From Gammaproteobacteria bacterium (GTDB lineage: Bacteria > Pseudomonadota > Gammaproteobacteria > UBA6429 > Thiohalophilaceae): DNA of 6,500 nucleotides. The notes beneath the pieces were generated by a model. It searched no databases. It saw nothing but the letters and a program-made list of their open reading frames with translations, and was not told the origin of the DNA. Both the position numbers and the translations under genes were made by a program. This document shows positions 1 to 6,500 of the stretch, piece by piece. Location of the stretch: contig JAOUOK010000106.1 in assembly GCA_029880425.1 (NCBI GenBank), forward strand, positions 1 to 6,500, given 5' to 3'. The number at the start of each line of letters is the position of its first letter. Within the stretch, counting starts at the first letter, position 1.

Positions 1-54
1 GATCTTTATCCCGAGTTCAAACCGTTACAGAATTTACTCAACGATATTTTATAA
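1..54 (+). CDS. C-terminal end of an upstream gene, possibly N-acetylmuramate/N-acetylglucosamine kinase AmgK (partial)
   Basis: Frame 1 is open from the left edge to a TAA at 52-54 and encodes 17 residues (DLYPEFKPLQNLLNDIL). The short acidic and leucine-rich tail resembles the C-termini of aminoglycoside-phosphotransferase-fold kinases. AmgK, the anomeric sugar kinase of that fold, usually lies just upstream of murU, which is two genes downstream here. That context is the main argument. The fragment is too short to prove homology, and the other two forward frames are also open across it, so both the frame choice and the identity are inferences. Confidence 0.4.
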   Translation, partial: DLYPEFKPLQNLLNDIL

Positions 55-82
55 TTATAAATAAATTAAGAGCCTCGCACGG

Positions 83-1167
<1,085 letters not shown>

Positions 1168-1183
1168 CAGTATTTAATAAGGT

Positions 1184-1188
1184 AAGGA
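1184..1188 (+). promoter_or_regulatory. Ribosome binding site of the ligase/hydrolase fusion gene
   Basis: AAGGA ends six bases before the ATG at 1195, a standard Shine-Dalgarno spacing. It supports this start and shows that the large fusion is initiated independently rather than by coupling to murU. No convincing promoter is seen in the 27-base gap after murU. Confidence 0.7.
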
Positions 1189-1194
1189 ATTAAA

Positions 1195-3657
1195 ATGGGT
1201 GATGAAATTCTGACGAGTAGTTTTAGCGATTCAGATTTTGACCGTTTTAAAAAGAACCTTGAACTGGAAACTCAGGAATTAGAAAGCTGGTTTAAAGAAA
1301 AAAAGTTTTCTGCCCATAGTAGTCGTGCCGGTTTTGAGCTTGAAGCCTGGCTGGTAGATGAACAACTTAACCCTGCATCGATCAATGAAGCCTTCCTTGA
1401 AAACCTGGCCAGCCCCCTGGCCAGTCCCGAACTTGCCAGTTTTAATGTTGAAGTTAACAGCACGCCCTGTGATTTAACCGCGGATGTCTTAACGCGTATG
1501 CAGGATGAGCTGGATACTACCTGGCAAAAATGTAAACAAACCGCGCATGACTTAAACAGCGATATTGTCATGGTGGGGATCCTGCCAACACTGGATAACG
1601 AAGTATTACACCTCGCCAACATGTCAAAGATGAAACGTTACCGAGCATTGAACCGTGAGGTGGTACACCGGCGAAAAGGTAAACCGTTGGTGTTTGATAT
1701 TAACGGGGTGGAGCATCTTCGTGTTACCCATCGTGATGTGATGATGGAAGCGGCCGCGACCTCGTTTCAAATTCACTTGCAGGTGAACCTGGATAACGCG
1801 GTACGCATGTATAACGCCAGTATTGCGATTACCGGCCCGCTGTTAGCGTTAAGTGCAAACTCCCCGTACCTGTTTGGAAAAGATCTCTGGGATGAAACAC
1901 GTATCCCGGTGTTTGAACAGGCGGTTGCCGTGGGCGGTTATGAAGGTGCGGCCTTTGGTCCGATACGTCGTGTCACCTTTGGTGATGCTTATGTGCGTGA
2001 GTCTCTGTTTGAATGTTTTAAAGAAAACCTGGAACATTACCCGGTTCTGCTTCCTGTAGAGTTTGATAAGCCTGAACCCTTTGCACATTTAAGATTACAT
2101 AATGGCACTATCTGGCGCTGGAACCGACCACTGATTGGCTTTGATGAAAACGGTGAAGCGCACTTACGCATTGAACAGCGAGTTGTACCTTCCGGGCCCA
2201 CTACCCTGGATGCGATTGCTAATGCGGCTTTTTATTATGGTGCGGTGACGGCGCTTGCCGCGTTAGATGAACCGATTGAAAAACAATTACCTCATAGTAG
2301 TGCACGGGATAATTTTTACGCCGCTGCACGCCTGGGCTTAAGAAGTTCGCAACGTTGGCTCAATAACCAGGATATTAATGCACGTGAGTTGATCCTTGAA
2401 ACCTTGTTACCCATGGCGCAGCAGGGTTTAACCTCGCTCGGTGTGTCGATAGACGACAGTGACAAATACCTCGGTATTATTCATGAGCGGGTCAGGTCGG
2501 GTAAGAACGGTGCGACATGGCAACGTGCATTTATCAAAAAACACGGCCGTGATATGAAAAAGTTAACCCGGGCTTATATGTGTAACCAGAATAGCGGTGA
2601 ACCTGTTCATCGCTGGCACTTACAAAGCCTGGATGCCAGGGCTTCAAGTTTAACCGTGTTAGATGAAATACCTGATGGCTTGTTAGCGGTACCAGCGCAA
2701 GAACTTCATCATTACCTGGCTGGCCCAACGTTAATTCGTTTAAAGGGGCGACGTGATGATGTTTTATTTGTTTCTGTACTTCTGCATGGCAACGAAACCA
2801 CCGGCTGGGATGCGGTGCGTGAATTACTTTCAACGCCAGACGAGTTACCACGTGGGCTTTACCTGTTTATTGGTAACGTCGCGGCAGCGGCAGAAGGTCT
2901 GCGTCATTTAGAAGGCCAGGTCGACTTTAACCGTATCTGGAAAGAAAGTGAAAAAACGCCTGAAAGTGAAATGGCGGGTCAATTACTTGCCGAGTTAAAA
3001 GCTGCACCGTTATTCGCAGCACTGGATGTGCACAATAATACGGGCATCAATCCACACTACGGCTGTATTAATAAACTTGAACGTGAGTTTTTTCACCTTG
3101 CGACCTTGTTTAGCCGCACCGTGGTTTATTTCAGGCGTCCCGACAGTGTTTTATCGTTAGCCTTATCGGAATTATGTCCGGCAACCACCATTGAATGTGG
3201 GAAAGCGGGTGATAAACATGGTACCGAGCATGCAAAAGAATATATCCATGCCTGTCTTCATTTACAGGCCTTTCCTGTTCACGAGGTGGCCGAACATGAT
3301 ATTGACGTGTTCCACACCGTTGCCACGGTTAAAGTGCCCGAGGAAATTGAGTTTGGGATTGAAGAGCCTGAAGCCCGGCTTAACTTTATTGGTAATATGG
3401 ATCGTTTGAATTTCCAGGAGCTTAAAGCCGGCACGGTACTCGGGCATGTGAATAGTGGAAAAGTACCGTGTCTACAGGCCATTAATGAAGAAGGCGAAGA
3501 TGTTGCAGCACAGTATTTTTCGACTGAAAAAGGTGTTTTACGTTTCGCAGTACCGCTGATGCCCTCCATGATCACGCTGGATAAAGACATTATTCGCCAG
3601 GATTGCCTGTGTTACCTGATGGAGCGTCTGGATTACCACACATTAAAGCCGGAATAA
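1195..3657 (+). CDS. Fusion of a GCS2-type carboxylate-amine ligase with an AstE/aspartoacylase-type zinc hydrolase
   Basis: This 820-residue protein has two enzyme domains. Residues about 35-440 resemble the glutamate-cysteine ligase 2 (GCS2) carboxylate-amine ligases, which use ATP to join a carboxylate, often glutamate, to an amine. Visible hallmarks are G46-F-E48-L-E50-A-W, F83-N-V-E86-V-N-S-T-P, S190-F-Q-I-H194, S220-A-N-S-P-Y and, further on, 'RIEQRVVPSGPT'. Residues about 500-815 resemble the M14-like succinylglutamate desuccinylase/aspartoacylase family. They have zinc ligands H531-G-N-E534 and H613 (in D-V-H-N-N), a D577-F-N-R580 equivalent of the family's D-L-N-R, and E667 in 'TIECG' as likely general base. 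A beta-rich tail of about 130 residues follows, as in AstE. All these key residues are present, so both halves are probably active. There is no signal peptide or membrane segment, so it should be cytoplasmic. The first domain probably makes, and the second cleaves, an amide of an acidic amino acid or peptide. The substrate is unknown. The fusion is intact, with no frameshift. Confidence 0.85.
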   Translation: MGDEILTSSFSDSDFDRFKKNLELETQELESWFKEKKFSAHSSRAGFELEAWLVDEQLNPASINEAFLENLASPLASPELASFNVEVNSTPCDLTADVLTRMQDELDTTWQKCKQTAHDLNSDIVMVGILPTLDNEVLHLANMSKMKRYRALNREVVHRRKGKPLVFDINGVEHLRVTHRDVMMEAAATSFQIHLQVNLDNAVRMYNASIAITGPLLALSANSPYLFGKDLWDETRIPVFEQAVAVGGYEGAAFGPIRRVTFGDAYVRESLFECFKENLEHYPVLLPVEFDKPEPFAHLRLHNGTIWRWNRPLIGFDENGEAHLRIEQRVVPSGPTTLDAIANAAFYYGAVTALAALDEPIEKQLPHSSARDNFYAAARLGLRSSQRWLNNQDINARELILETLLPMAQQGLTSLGVSIDDSDKYLGIIHERVRSGKNGATWQRAFIKKHGRDMKKLTRAYMCNQNSGEPVHRWHLQSLDARASSLTVLDEIPDGLLAVPAQELHHYLAGPTLIRLKGRRDDVLFVSVLLHGNETTGWDAVRELLSTPDELPRGLYLFIGNVAAAAEGLRHLEGQVDFNRIWKESEKTPESEMAGQLLAELKAAPLFAALDVHNNTGINPHYGCINKLEREFFHLATLFSRTVVYFRRPDSVLSLALSELCPATTIECGKAGDKHGTEHAKEYIHACLHLQAFPVHEVAEHDIDVFHTVATVKVPEEIEFGIEEPEARLNFIGNMDRLNFQELKAGTVLGHVNSGKVPCLQAINEEGEDVAAQYFSTEKGVLRFAVPLMPSMITLDKDIIRQDCLCYLMERLDYHTLKPE
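1405..1428 (+). repeat. In-frame 12-bp tandem duplication inside the ligase domain
   Basis: Two adjacent 12-base copies, CTGGCCAGCCCC and CTGGCCAGTCCC, differ at one base. They encode Leu-Ala-Ser-Pro twice (residues 71-78). A degenerate third unit, Glu-Leu-Ala-Ser, follows at 79-82. The repeat sits in the loop just before the conserved F83-N-V-E-V-N strand, so it probably lengthens a surface loop without disturbing the active site. Confidence 0.6.
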
Positions 3658-3677
3658 AAAGCGGTGATTTAATCCGG
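3649..3677 (+). terminator. Weak candidate terminator hairpin after the fusion gene
   Basis: CCGGAATAAA (3649-3658) can pair with TTTAATCCGG (3668-3677) with one internal mismatch, leaving a 9-base loop. An interrupted T-rich stretch follows (TTTGTACCTTTT). The stem begins inside the last codons of the fusion gene and its 3' side abuts the -35 box of the next promoter. It is less stable than a classical intrinsic terminator, so termination here is only a possibility. Confidence 0.25.
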
Positions 3678-3678
3678 T

Positions 3679-3706
3679 TTGTACCTTTTATATAGATTGT
3701 TATAAT
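3679..3706 (+). promoter_or_regulatory. Predicted sigma-70 promoter with extended -10
   Basis: TTGTAC at 3679-3684 (-35, four of six consensus bases) is followed after 16 bases by a perfect TATAAT at 3701-3706. The -10 is preceded by TGT (3698-3700), giving the extended TGnTATAAT form. Transcription would begin near 3713, about 32 bases before the ATG at 3745. It lies in the only sizeable gap between the two + strand gene groups and would drive the TPR/L,D-transpeptidase pair. Confidence 0.65.
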
Positions 3707-3728
3707 CGATGTGAATTATTCTATATAA
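3688..3728. repeat. 9-bp inverted repeat flanking the -10 box, possible operator
   Basis: TTATATAGA at 3688-3696 is exactly inverted as TCTATATAA at 3720-3728, separated by 23 bases that contain the -10 box and the predicted transcription start. The arm centres are about 32 bases apart, close to three helical turns. This would suit a dimeric or looping regulator bound over the promoter. The arms are AT-rich, so chance is a real alternative, and no known operator consensus is recognised. Confidence 0.35.
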
Positions 3729-3731
3729 GTC

Positions 3732-3735
3732 AGGA
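3732..3735 (+). promoter_or_regulatory. Ribosome binding site of the TPR protein gene
   Basis: AGGA ends nine bases before the ATG at 3745 and supports that start, which also gives a complete signal peptide. An ATG at 3735 overlaps this site but is in another frame. Confidence 0.55.
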
Positions 3736-3744
3736 TGTTACAGT

Positions 3745-4701
3745 ATGTTACGAAGCGTTATCTGGGGAGCCGCCCTGTTTTCAGTTTTATCAGCTGGCGC
3801 TCACGCTCTTCCTGCCAATAACAATGAACTGGTGAAGACATTTACCCGGGCTCAGCAACTGGGGGCAGAGGGCAAGTTCGATGAAGCCATTTCAATCTAC
3901 CAGGGCTTAATTAAATCTCATCCCTTACTTCCTGAAGCTTATAACAACCTGGCTGCACTTTACTTAAAACAAAAAAATACCCGCCAGGCCAGGTTTGTTC
4001 TTGAGCAAGGCTTACATGCACATAAAGGTTACGGTGTTCTTTATGAAAGCCTGACTGCAATTAACGTAGCGATGGCACGGCAGGCATATAGCAAGGCACT
4101 GCAAATTGATGTGAAACCCGCTGATATCAGCATTGCAACATTGTCATTAGAGGAAGAAAGTCTTAAGGGTAAAAACCAGCCAATTGTTATTTCAAAAGAA
4201 CGTGCCTCAGACAAAAAGCCTGTAGAAGTTGAACCGGCTAAAAGTAATCAAGCCAGGGAAAATGAAAAGGAAAAAGAAGTCATCGCCGCAATCACTTCCG
4301 GTGCTATCAAACGTGAAGCGGTGACAAGCCCCTTAAAACCAGTGGTTGTTACATCAGCGAAATCTGTGGAATCACCGGAAACCGTATTGCAAGCCTGGTC
4401 AACAGCCTGGTCGGCCCAGGCGGTTGATGTTTACCTGTCGTTTTATCATGAGCATTATAAACCGGTGAATGGCATGGCACGTAAAAACTGGGAACAGTCC
4501 CGCCGTTTTAGATTAAAGAAACCGCGCTGGATACAAGTTTCATTATCAGATTTTAACGTGGTAAAGAATACCGGTAAGCAGGCAGTTATCAGTTTTAAAC
4601 AGGTCTATCGTTCAAATAGTTTTCATGACGTCAGCGATAAACAAATGGTTTTAATCTATACTGATGATGGATGGCGTATCTACAGGGAAAAGAGTCTTTA
4701 G
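3745..4701 (+). CDS. Exported TPR protein with a Csd6-like NTF2-fold C-terminal domain
   Basis: The 318-residue product begins with a clear Sec signal peptide: an Arg at position 3, a hydrophobic core at about 5-17, and an A19-H-A21 cleavage site. Residues about 30-115 contain at least two tetratricopeptide repeats, for example 'GKFDEAISIYQGLI' and 'PEAYNNLAALYLKQ', which normally bind other proteins. A charged, probably flexible linker rich in Lys and Glu spans about 120-205. Residues 212-318 form an NTF2-like domain with W218, 'YLSFYHEHY' and Y288-R-S-N-S-F. This domain matches the C-terminus of the L,D-transpeptidase encoded directly downstream, but no catalytic transpeptidase domain is present. 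The protein is predicted to be periplasmic. The downstream gene starts only six bases after this stop, so the pair is very likely co-translated. Its role is not established. A scaffold or regulator of the neighbouring cell-wall enzyme is the most economical inference. Confidence 0.8.
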   Translation: MLRSVIWGAALFSVLSAGAHALPANNNELVKTFTRAQQLGAEGKFDEAISIYQGLIKSHPLLPEAYNNLAALYLKQKNTRQARFVLEQGLHAHKGYGVLYESLTAINVAMARQAYSKALQIDVKPADISIATLSLEEESLKGKNQPIVISKERASDKKPVEVEPAKSNQARENEKEKEVIAAITSGAIKREAVTSPLKPVVVTSAKSVESPETVLQAWSTAWSAQAVDVYLSFYHEHYKPVNGMARKNWEQSRRFRLKKPRWIQVSLSDFNVVKNTGKQAVISFKQVYRSNSFHDVSDKQMVLIYTDDGWRIYREKSL

Positions 4702-4707
4702 AATTTT

Positions 4708-6030
4708 ATGATGTTTTTAAGAATACTGACTTATTTATCTTTCTGCCTGGTATCTTCAGTTGTTATTGCTGAGGATCTTCAACTTGCAAAACTGACTAAT
4801 TACGATAGTAATCATCCCGCCGCATTTTCAGCGAGTAAAATTTCTTCTGTATTAAATAAACTTGAAAAACGTTTGCGCATTTATCCCCGGGATCACGAAG
4901 CAGAGTTACTCAAATCAATTTTATACTTTAAATCAGGTAAGTTAGAACAGGCACTGGCCGAACTTGACACGCTGATTAAAAAAGTACCTGACTTTCAGCT
5001 GGCCTATTTATTAAAAGGTGATTTGTTATTATCAAAATTTGGTAATACCAATAATATTGGTCAGTCAACCATTCTCTCCTCAATCGTTCCGCGTTTAAAA
5101 GAAGATAAAAAACAACAGTTAGCTTTTTTACGTGAAGAAGCACAACTTCGGATAAAAGCATTACTTGATAATAAAAAAAGAAACACCTTACCCCGGCAGA
5201 TTCTTGCCCTCGGTGAGTCGGTTGATAAAGCACTGTTAATTGATAAAAGTGCTAACCGTATGTATGTCTTTTCACGAAAAGAATCGGGCGAGTTGTTTGA
5301 GGAAGTGAATGATTATTATATTACCACCGGAAAACTGGTTGGTGATAAAAGTGTTAAAGGTGATCTGCGCACACCTGAAGGTGTGTACTTTGTGACATCC
5401 TGGATTAGCCCTGACAAGTTACCTGATAAATACGGTGTTGGTGCTTTCCCGGTTAATTACCCCAATGAACTGGATCGGCGTAATGGTAAGACGGGTTACG
5501 GTATCTGGTTACATGGAACAGATAAGGGTTCATATAGCCGTCCACCACGTGACAGTGAAGGCTGTGTTGTTCTGACAAACATTGACCTGGAATCACTGAA
5601 AAGTGAAATTAAGCCGGGAATTACCCCGGTTGTTATAGCCAATAAAGTTGAATGGATTGATTACGCCAGCTGGCAAAAAGAGCGCCATGAAATTATCCAG
5701 GCGGTAGAGAACTGGCGCATGGACTGGGAAAGTATGAATATCAATAAATATTTATCTCACTACGGTAAAGATTTCTGGAGTGCTTCACATAATCTTAAGA
5801 GCTGGTCTGCACGGAAACGTTACCTGGCGAAAAGTAAAACATATCAAAAAGTGATGTTTTCCGATCTTTCTGTACTGGTTTACCCAAAGAAAGAACAGGA
5901 TAACCAGCAAATTGCCGTAGTACGTTTACAGCAGGATTACCGTTCAAATAATTTTAAAAGTGAAATATATAAACGTTTATATTTAACTAAAAAAGATAAG
6001 GACTGGAAAATACTTTACGAGGGACGTTAA
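4708..6030 (+). CDS. Periplasmic L,D-transpeptidase/L,D-carboxypeptidase, Csd6/Pgp2-like, with NTF2-fold C-terminal domain
   Basis: This 440-residue protein has a signal peptide with likely cleavage after V19-I-A21. Helical TPR-like repeats follow at about 46-110 ('HEAELLKSILYFKSGKLEQAL'), then a YkuD catalytic domain at about 174-316. The active site is readable: L-H269-G-T, and S283-E-G-C286-V-V-L-T-N with the nucleophilic cysteine. The usual S-H-G-C-I-R form is altered, with Glu before Gly-Cys and no Arg after it, as in the divergent YafK/Csd6 branch rather than classical crosslinking enzymes. Residues 328-440 are an NTF2-like domain (W336, 'YLSHY', Y411-R-S-N-N-F), the arrangement known from Helicobacter Csd6 and Campylobacter Pgp2. 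Those enzymes trim tetrapeptide stems to tripeptides and help set helical shape. Trimming, crosslinking or attachment/release of a protein are all possible here. Two ATGs (4708 and 4711) are adjacent, and the upstream Shine-Dalgarno is weak, so translation probably depends on coupling. Confidence 0.85.
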   Translation: MMFLRILTYLSFCLVSSVVIAEDLQLAKLTNYDSNHPAAFSASKISSVLNKLEKRLRIYPRDHEAELLKSILYFKSGKLEQALAELDTLIKKVPDFQLAYLLKGDLLLSKFGNTNNIGQSTILSSIVPRLKEDKKQQLAFLREEAQLRIKALLDNKKRNTLPRQILALGESVDKALLIDKSANRMYVFSRKESGELFEEVNDYYITTGKLVGDKSVKGDLRTPEGVYFVTSWISPDKLPDKYGVGAFPVNYPNELDRRNGKTGYGIWLHGTDKGSYSRPPRDSEGCVVLTNIDLESLKSEIKPGITPVVIANKVEWIDYASWQKERHEIIQAVENWRMDWESMNINKYLSHYGKDFWSASHNLKSWSARKRYLAKSKTYQKVMFSDLSVLVYPKKEQDNQQIAVVRLQQDYRSNNFKSEIYKRLYLTKKDKDWKILYEGR

Positions 6031-6038
6031 GCAATTTT

Positions 6039-6500
6039 TTACAACAAGGAACTCGTGTCTTTATAGATAATATCTTCCTGGTTGTAGCCAAGAAGATGCC
6101 CAAGTTTTGCGGCAAGATCATTTTTAACCTGGTTGTATTCGATTCCGGATTTTAAGTCACTGACTTGTGTTACCGCCATCCCGGCATAACCACAGGGATT
6201 AATTTGCTGGAAAGGACTTAAATCCATATCAATGTTAAGTGACAGGCCATGATAACTTTTATTTTTCTTAATGCGTAAACCCAGCGCCGCGATTTTTTCC
6301 TCGTTAACATAAACACCGGGTGCATTTTCTTTTCCCGTGGCCTCGATACCGTATTGTTTGAGGAGTTGAATAACCGCATTCTCAATAATACTTACCAGTT
6401 CTTTAACCCCAAGATGAAGACGTTCAAGATCGATCAAGGTGTAAATTACCAGTTGGCCGGGACCATGGTAGGTGACCTGGCCACCACGATCGATATTAAT
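6039..6500 (-). CDS. lipB: Octanoyl-[acyl-carrier-protein]:protein N-octanoyltransferase LipB (5' end outside window)
   Basis: LipB moves octanoyl groups from acyl carrier protein to the lipoyl domains of 2-oxoacid dehydrogenases and GcvH, the first step of lipoate assembly before LipA adds sulphur. The reading frame stays open to the right edge, so the gene is truncated by the window. The 21 codons from 6500 to 6438 supply the signature [12 protein letters not shown]. Counting residues from the TTG codon at 6437-6435, the catalytic pair is K48 (codon 6296-6294) in 'KIAALGLRI' and C82 (codon 6194-6192) in 'INPCGYAGM'. The visible part covers most of the catalytic domain, and the C-terminus ends normally at a TAA (6041-6039). 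It converges on the L,D-transpeptidase gene with only eight bases between the two stops. The TTG at 6437 is internal, not a start. Confidence 0.96.
   Translation of the reverse strand: MNIDRGGQVTYHGPGQLVIYTLIDLERLHLGVKELVSIIENAVIQLLKQYGIEATGKENAPGVYVNEEKIAALGLRIKKNKSYHGLSLNIDMDLSPFQQINPCGYAGMAVTQVSDLKSGIEYNQVKNDLAAKLGHLLGYNQEDIIYKDTSSLL

Noticed and set aside
25..55. Possible promoter before the acetyltransferase gene (TATAAT at 50-55)
   Set aside because: The -10 hexamer is perfect, but the nearest -35-like sequence (TTACAG, 25-30) is a poor match with 19-base spacing. The hexamer also lies in an AT-rich palindrome, so it is not convincing.
1272..2851. Several antisense and out-of-frame open frames within the large fusion gene
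   Set aside because: They have low-complexity or unremarkable composition, no family motifs and no ribosome binding sites. They are shadows of the 820-residue coding frame.
3191..3590. Short open frames on both strands over the hydrolase domain
   Set aside because: They overlap a conserved domain with intact catalytic residues and have no features of their own.
4708..4771. Lipoprotein signal peptide for the L,D-transpeptidase (Cys at residue 13)
   Set aside because: The residues before the Cys are L-S-F. Phe directly before Cys does not fit a lipobox, and a good signal peptidase I site follows at V-I-A.
4976..5233. Minus-strand 85-codon open frame within the L,D-transpeptidase gene
   Set aside because: Aromatic-rich composition typical of the reverse complement of an AT-rich gene, with no motif or start signal.
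6031..6038. Terminator between the convergent L,D-transpeptidase and lipB genes
   Set aside because: There is a T-run after 6030 but no GC-rich hairpin could be found around it.
6435..6437. TTG as the start codon of the minus-strand lipB gene
   Set aside because: The frame continues upstream to the window edge and encodes the conserved [12 protein letters not shown] motif, so this TTG is an internal leucine.

Overview
The window looks like chromosomal DNA of a gammaproteobacterium. It is densely packed, moderately AT-leaning by eye, and has Shine-Dalgarno-type starts. The taxonomic guess rests on a recognisable MurU nucleotidyltransferase (the AmgK/MurU peptidoglycan-recycling route is known mainly from Gram-negatives such as Pseudomonas) and a canonical proteobacterial LipB. 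No genus can be named from the sequence. There are no RNA genes, mobile elements or CRISPR arrays, and no gene-free stretch longer than about 90 bases.

Region 1 (1-3657, + strand) reads as one transcription unit. It starts with the last 17 codons of an unidentified gene, possibly the sugar kinase AmgK. Next come a small GNAT acetyltransferase, murU (4-base overlap with the acetyltransferase gene) and a large 820-codon two-domain enzyme. That enzyme has an N-terminal GCS2-type carboxylate-amine ligase domain fused to a C-terminal zinc-dependent hydrolase domain of the succinylglutamate desuccinylase/aspartoacylase (AstE/ASPA) type. A bond-making and a bond-breaking module in one chain is the most unusual item in the window.

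Region 2 (3658-6030, + strand) starts with a strong predicted sigma-70 promoter (extended -10) whose -10 box lies between the arms of a 9-bp inverted repeat. It drives two tightly spaced genes for exported proteins. The first is a TPR protein and the second an L,D-transpeptidase/L,D-carboxypeptidase of the Csd6/Pgp2 type. Both end in a related NTF2-like C-terminal domain, so the first looks like a non-catalytic partner that shares the enzyme's accessory domain.

Region 3 (6039-6500, - strand) is the 3' part of lipB (octanoyltransferase of lipoate synthesis). It converges on region 2 and runs off the right edge of the window.

Taken together, murU handles cytoplasmic recycling of the peptidoglycan sugar MurNAc, and the Csd6-like enzyme probably trims or crosslinks peptidoglycan stem peptides in the periplasm. 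The ligase/hydrolase fusion lies between them with an unknown substrate.
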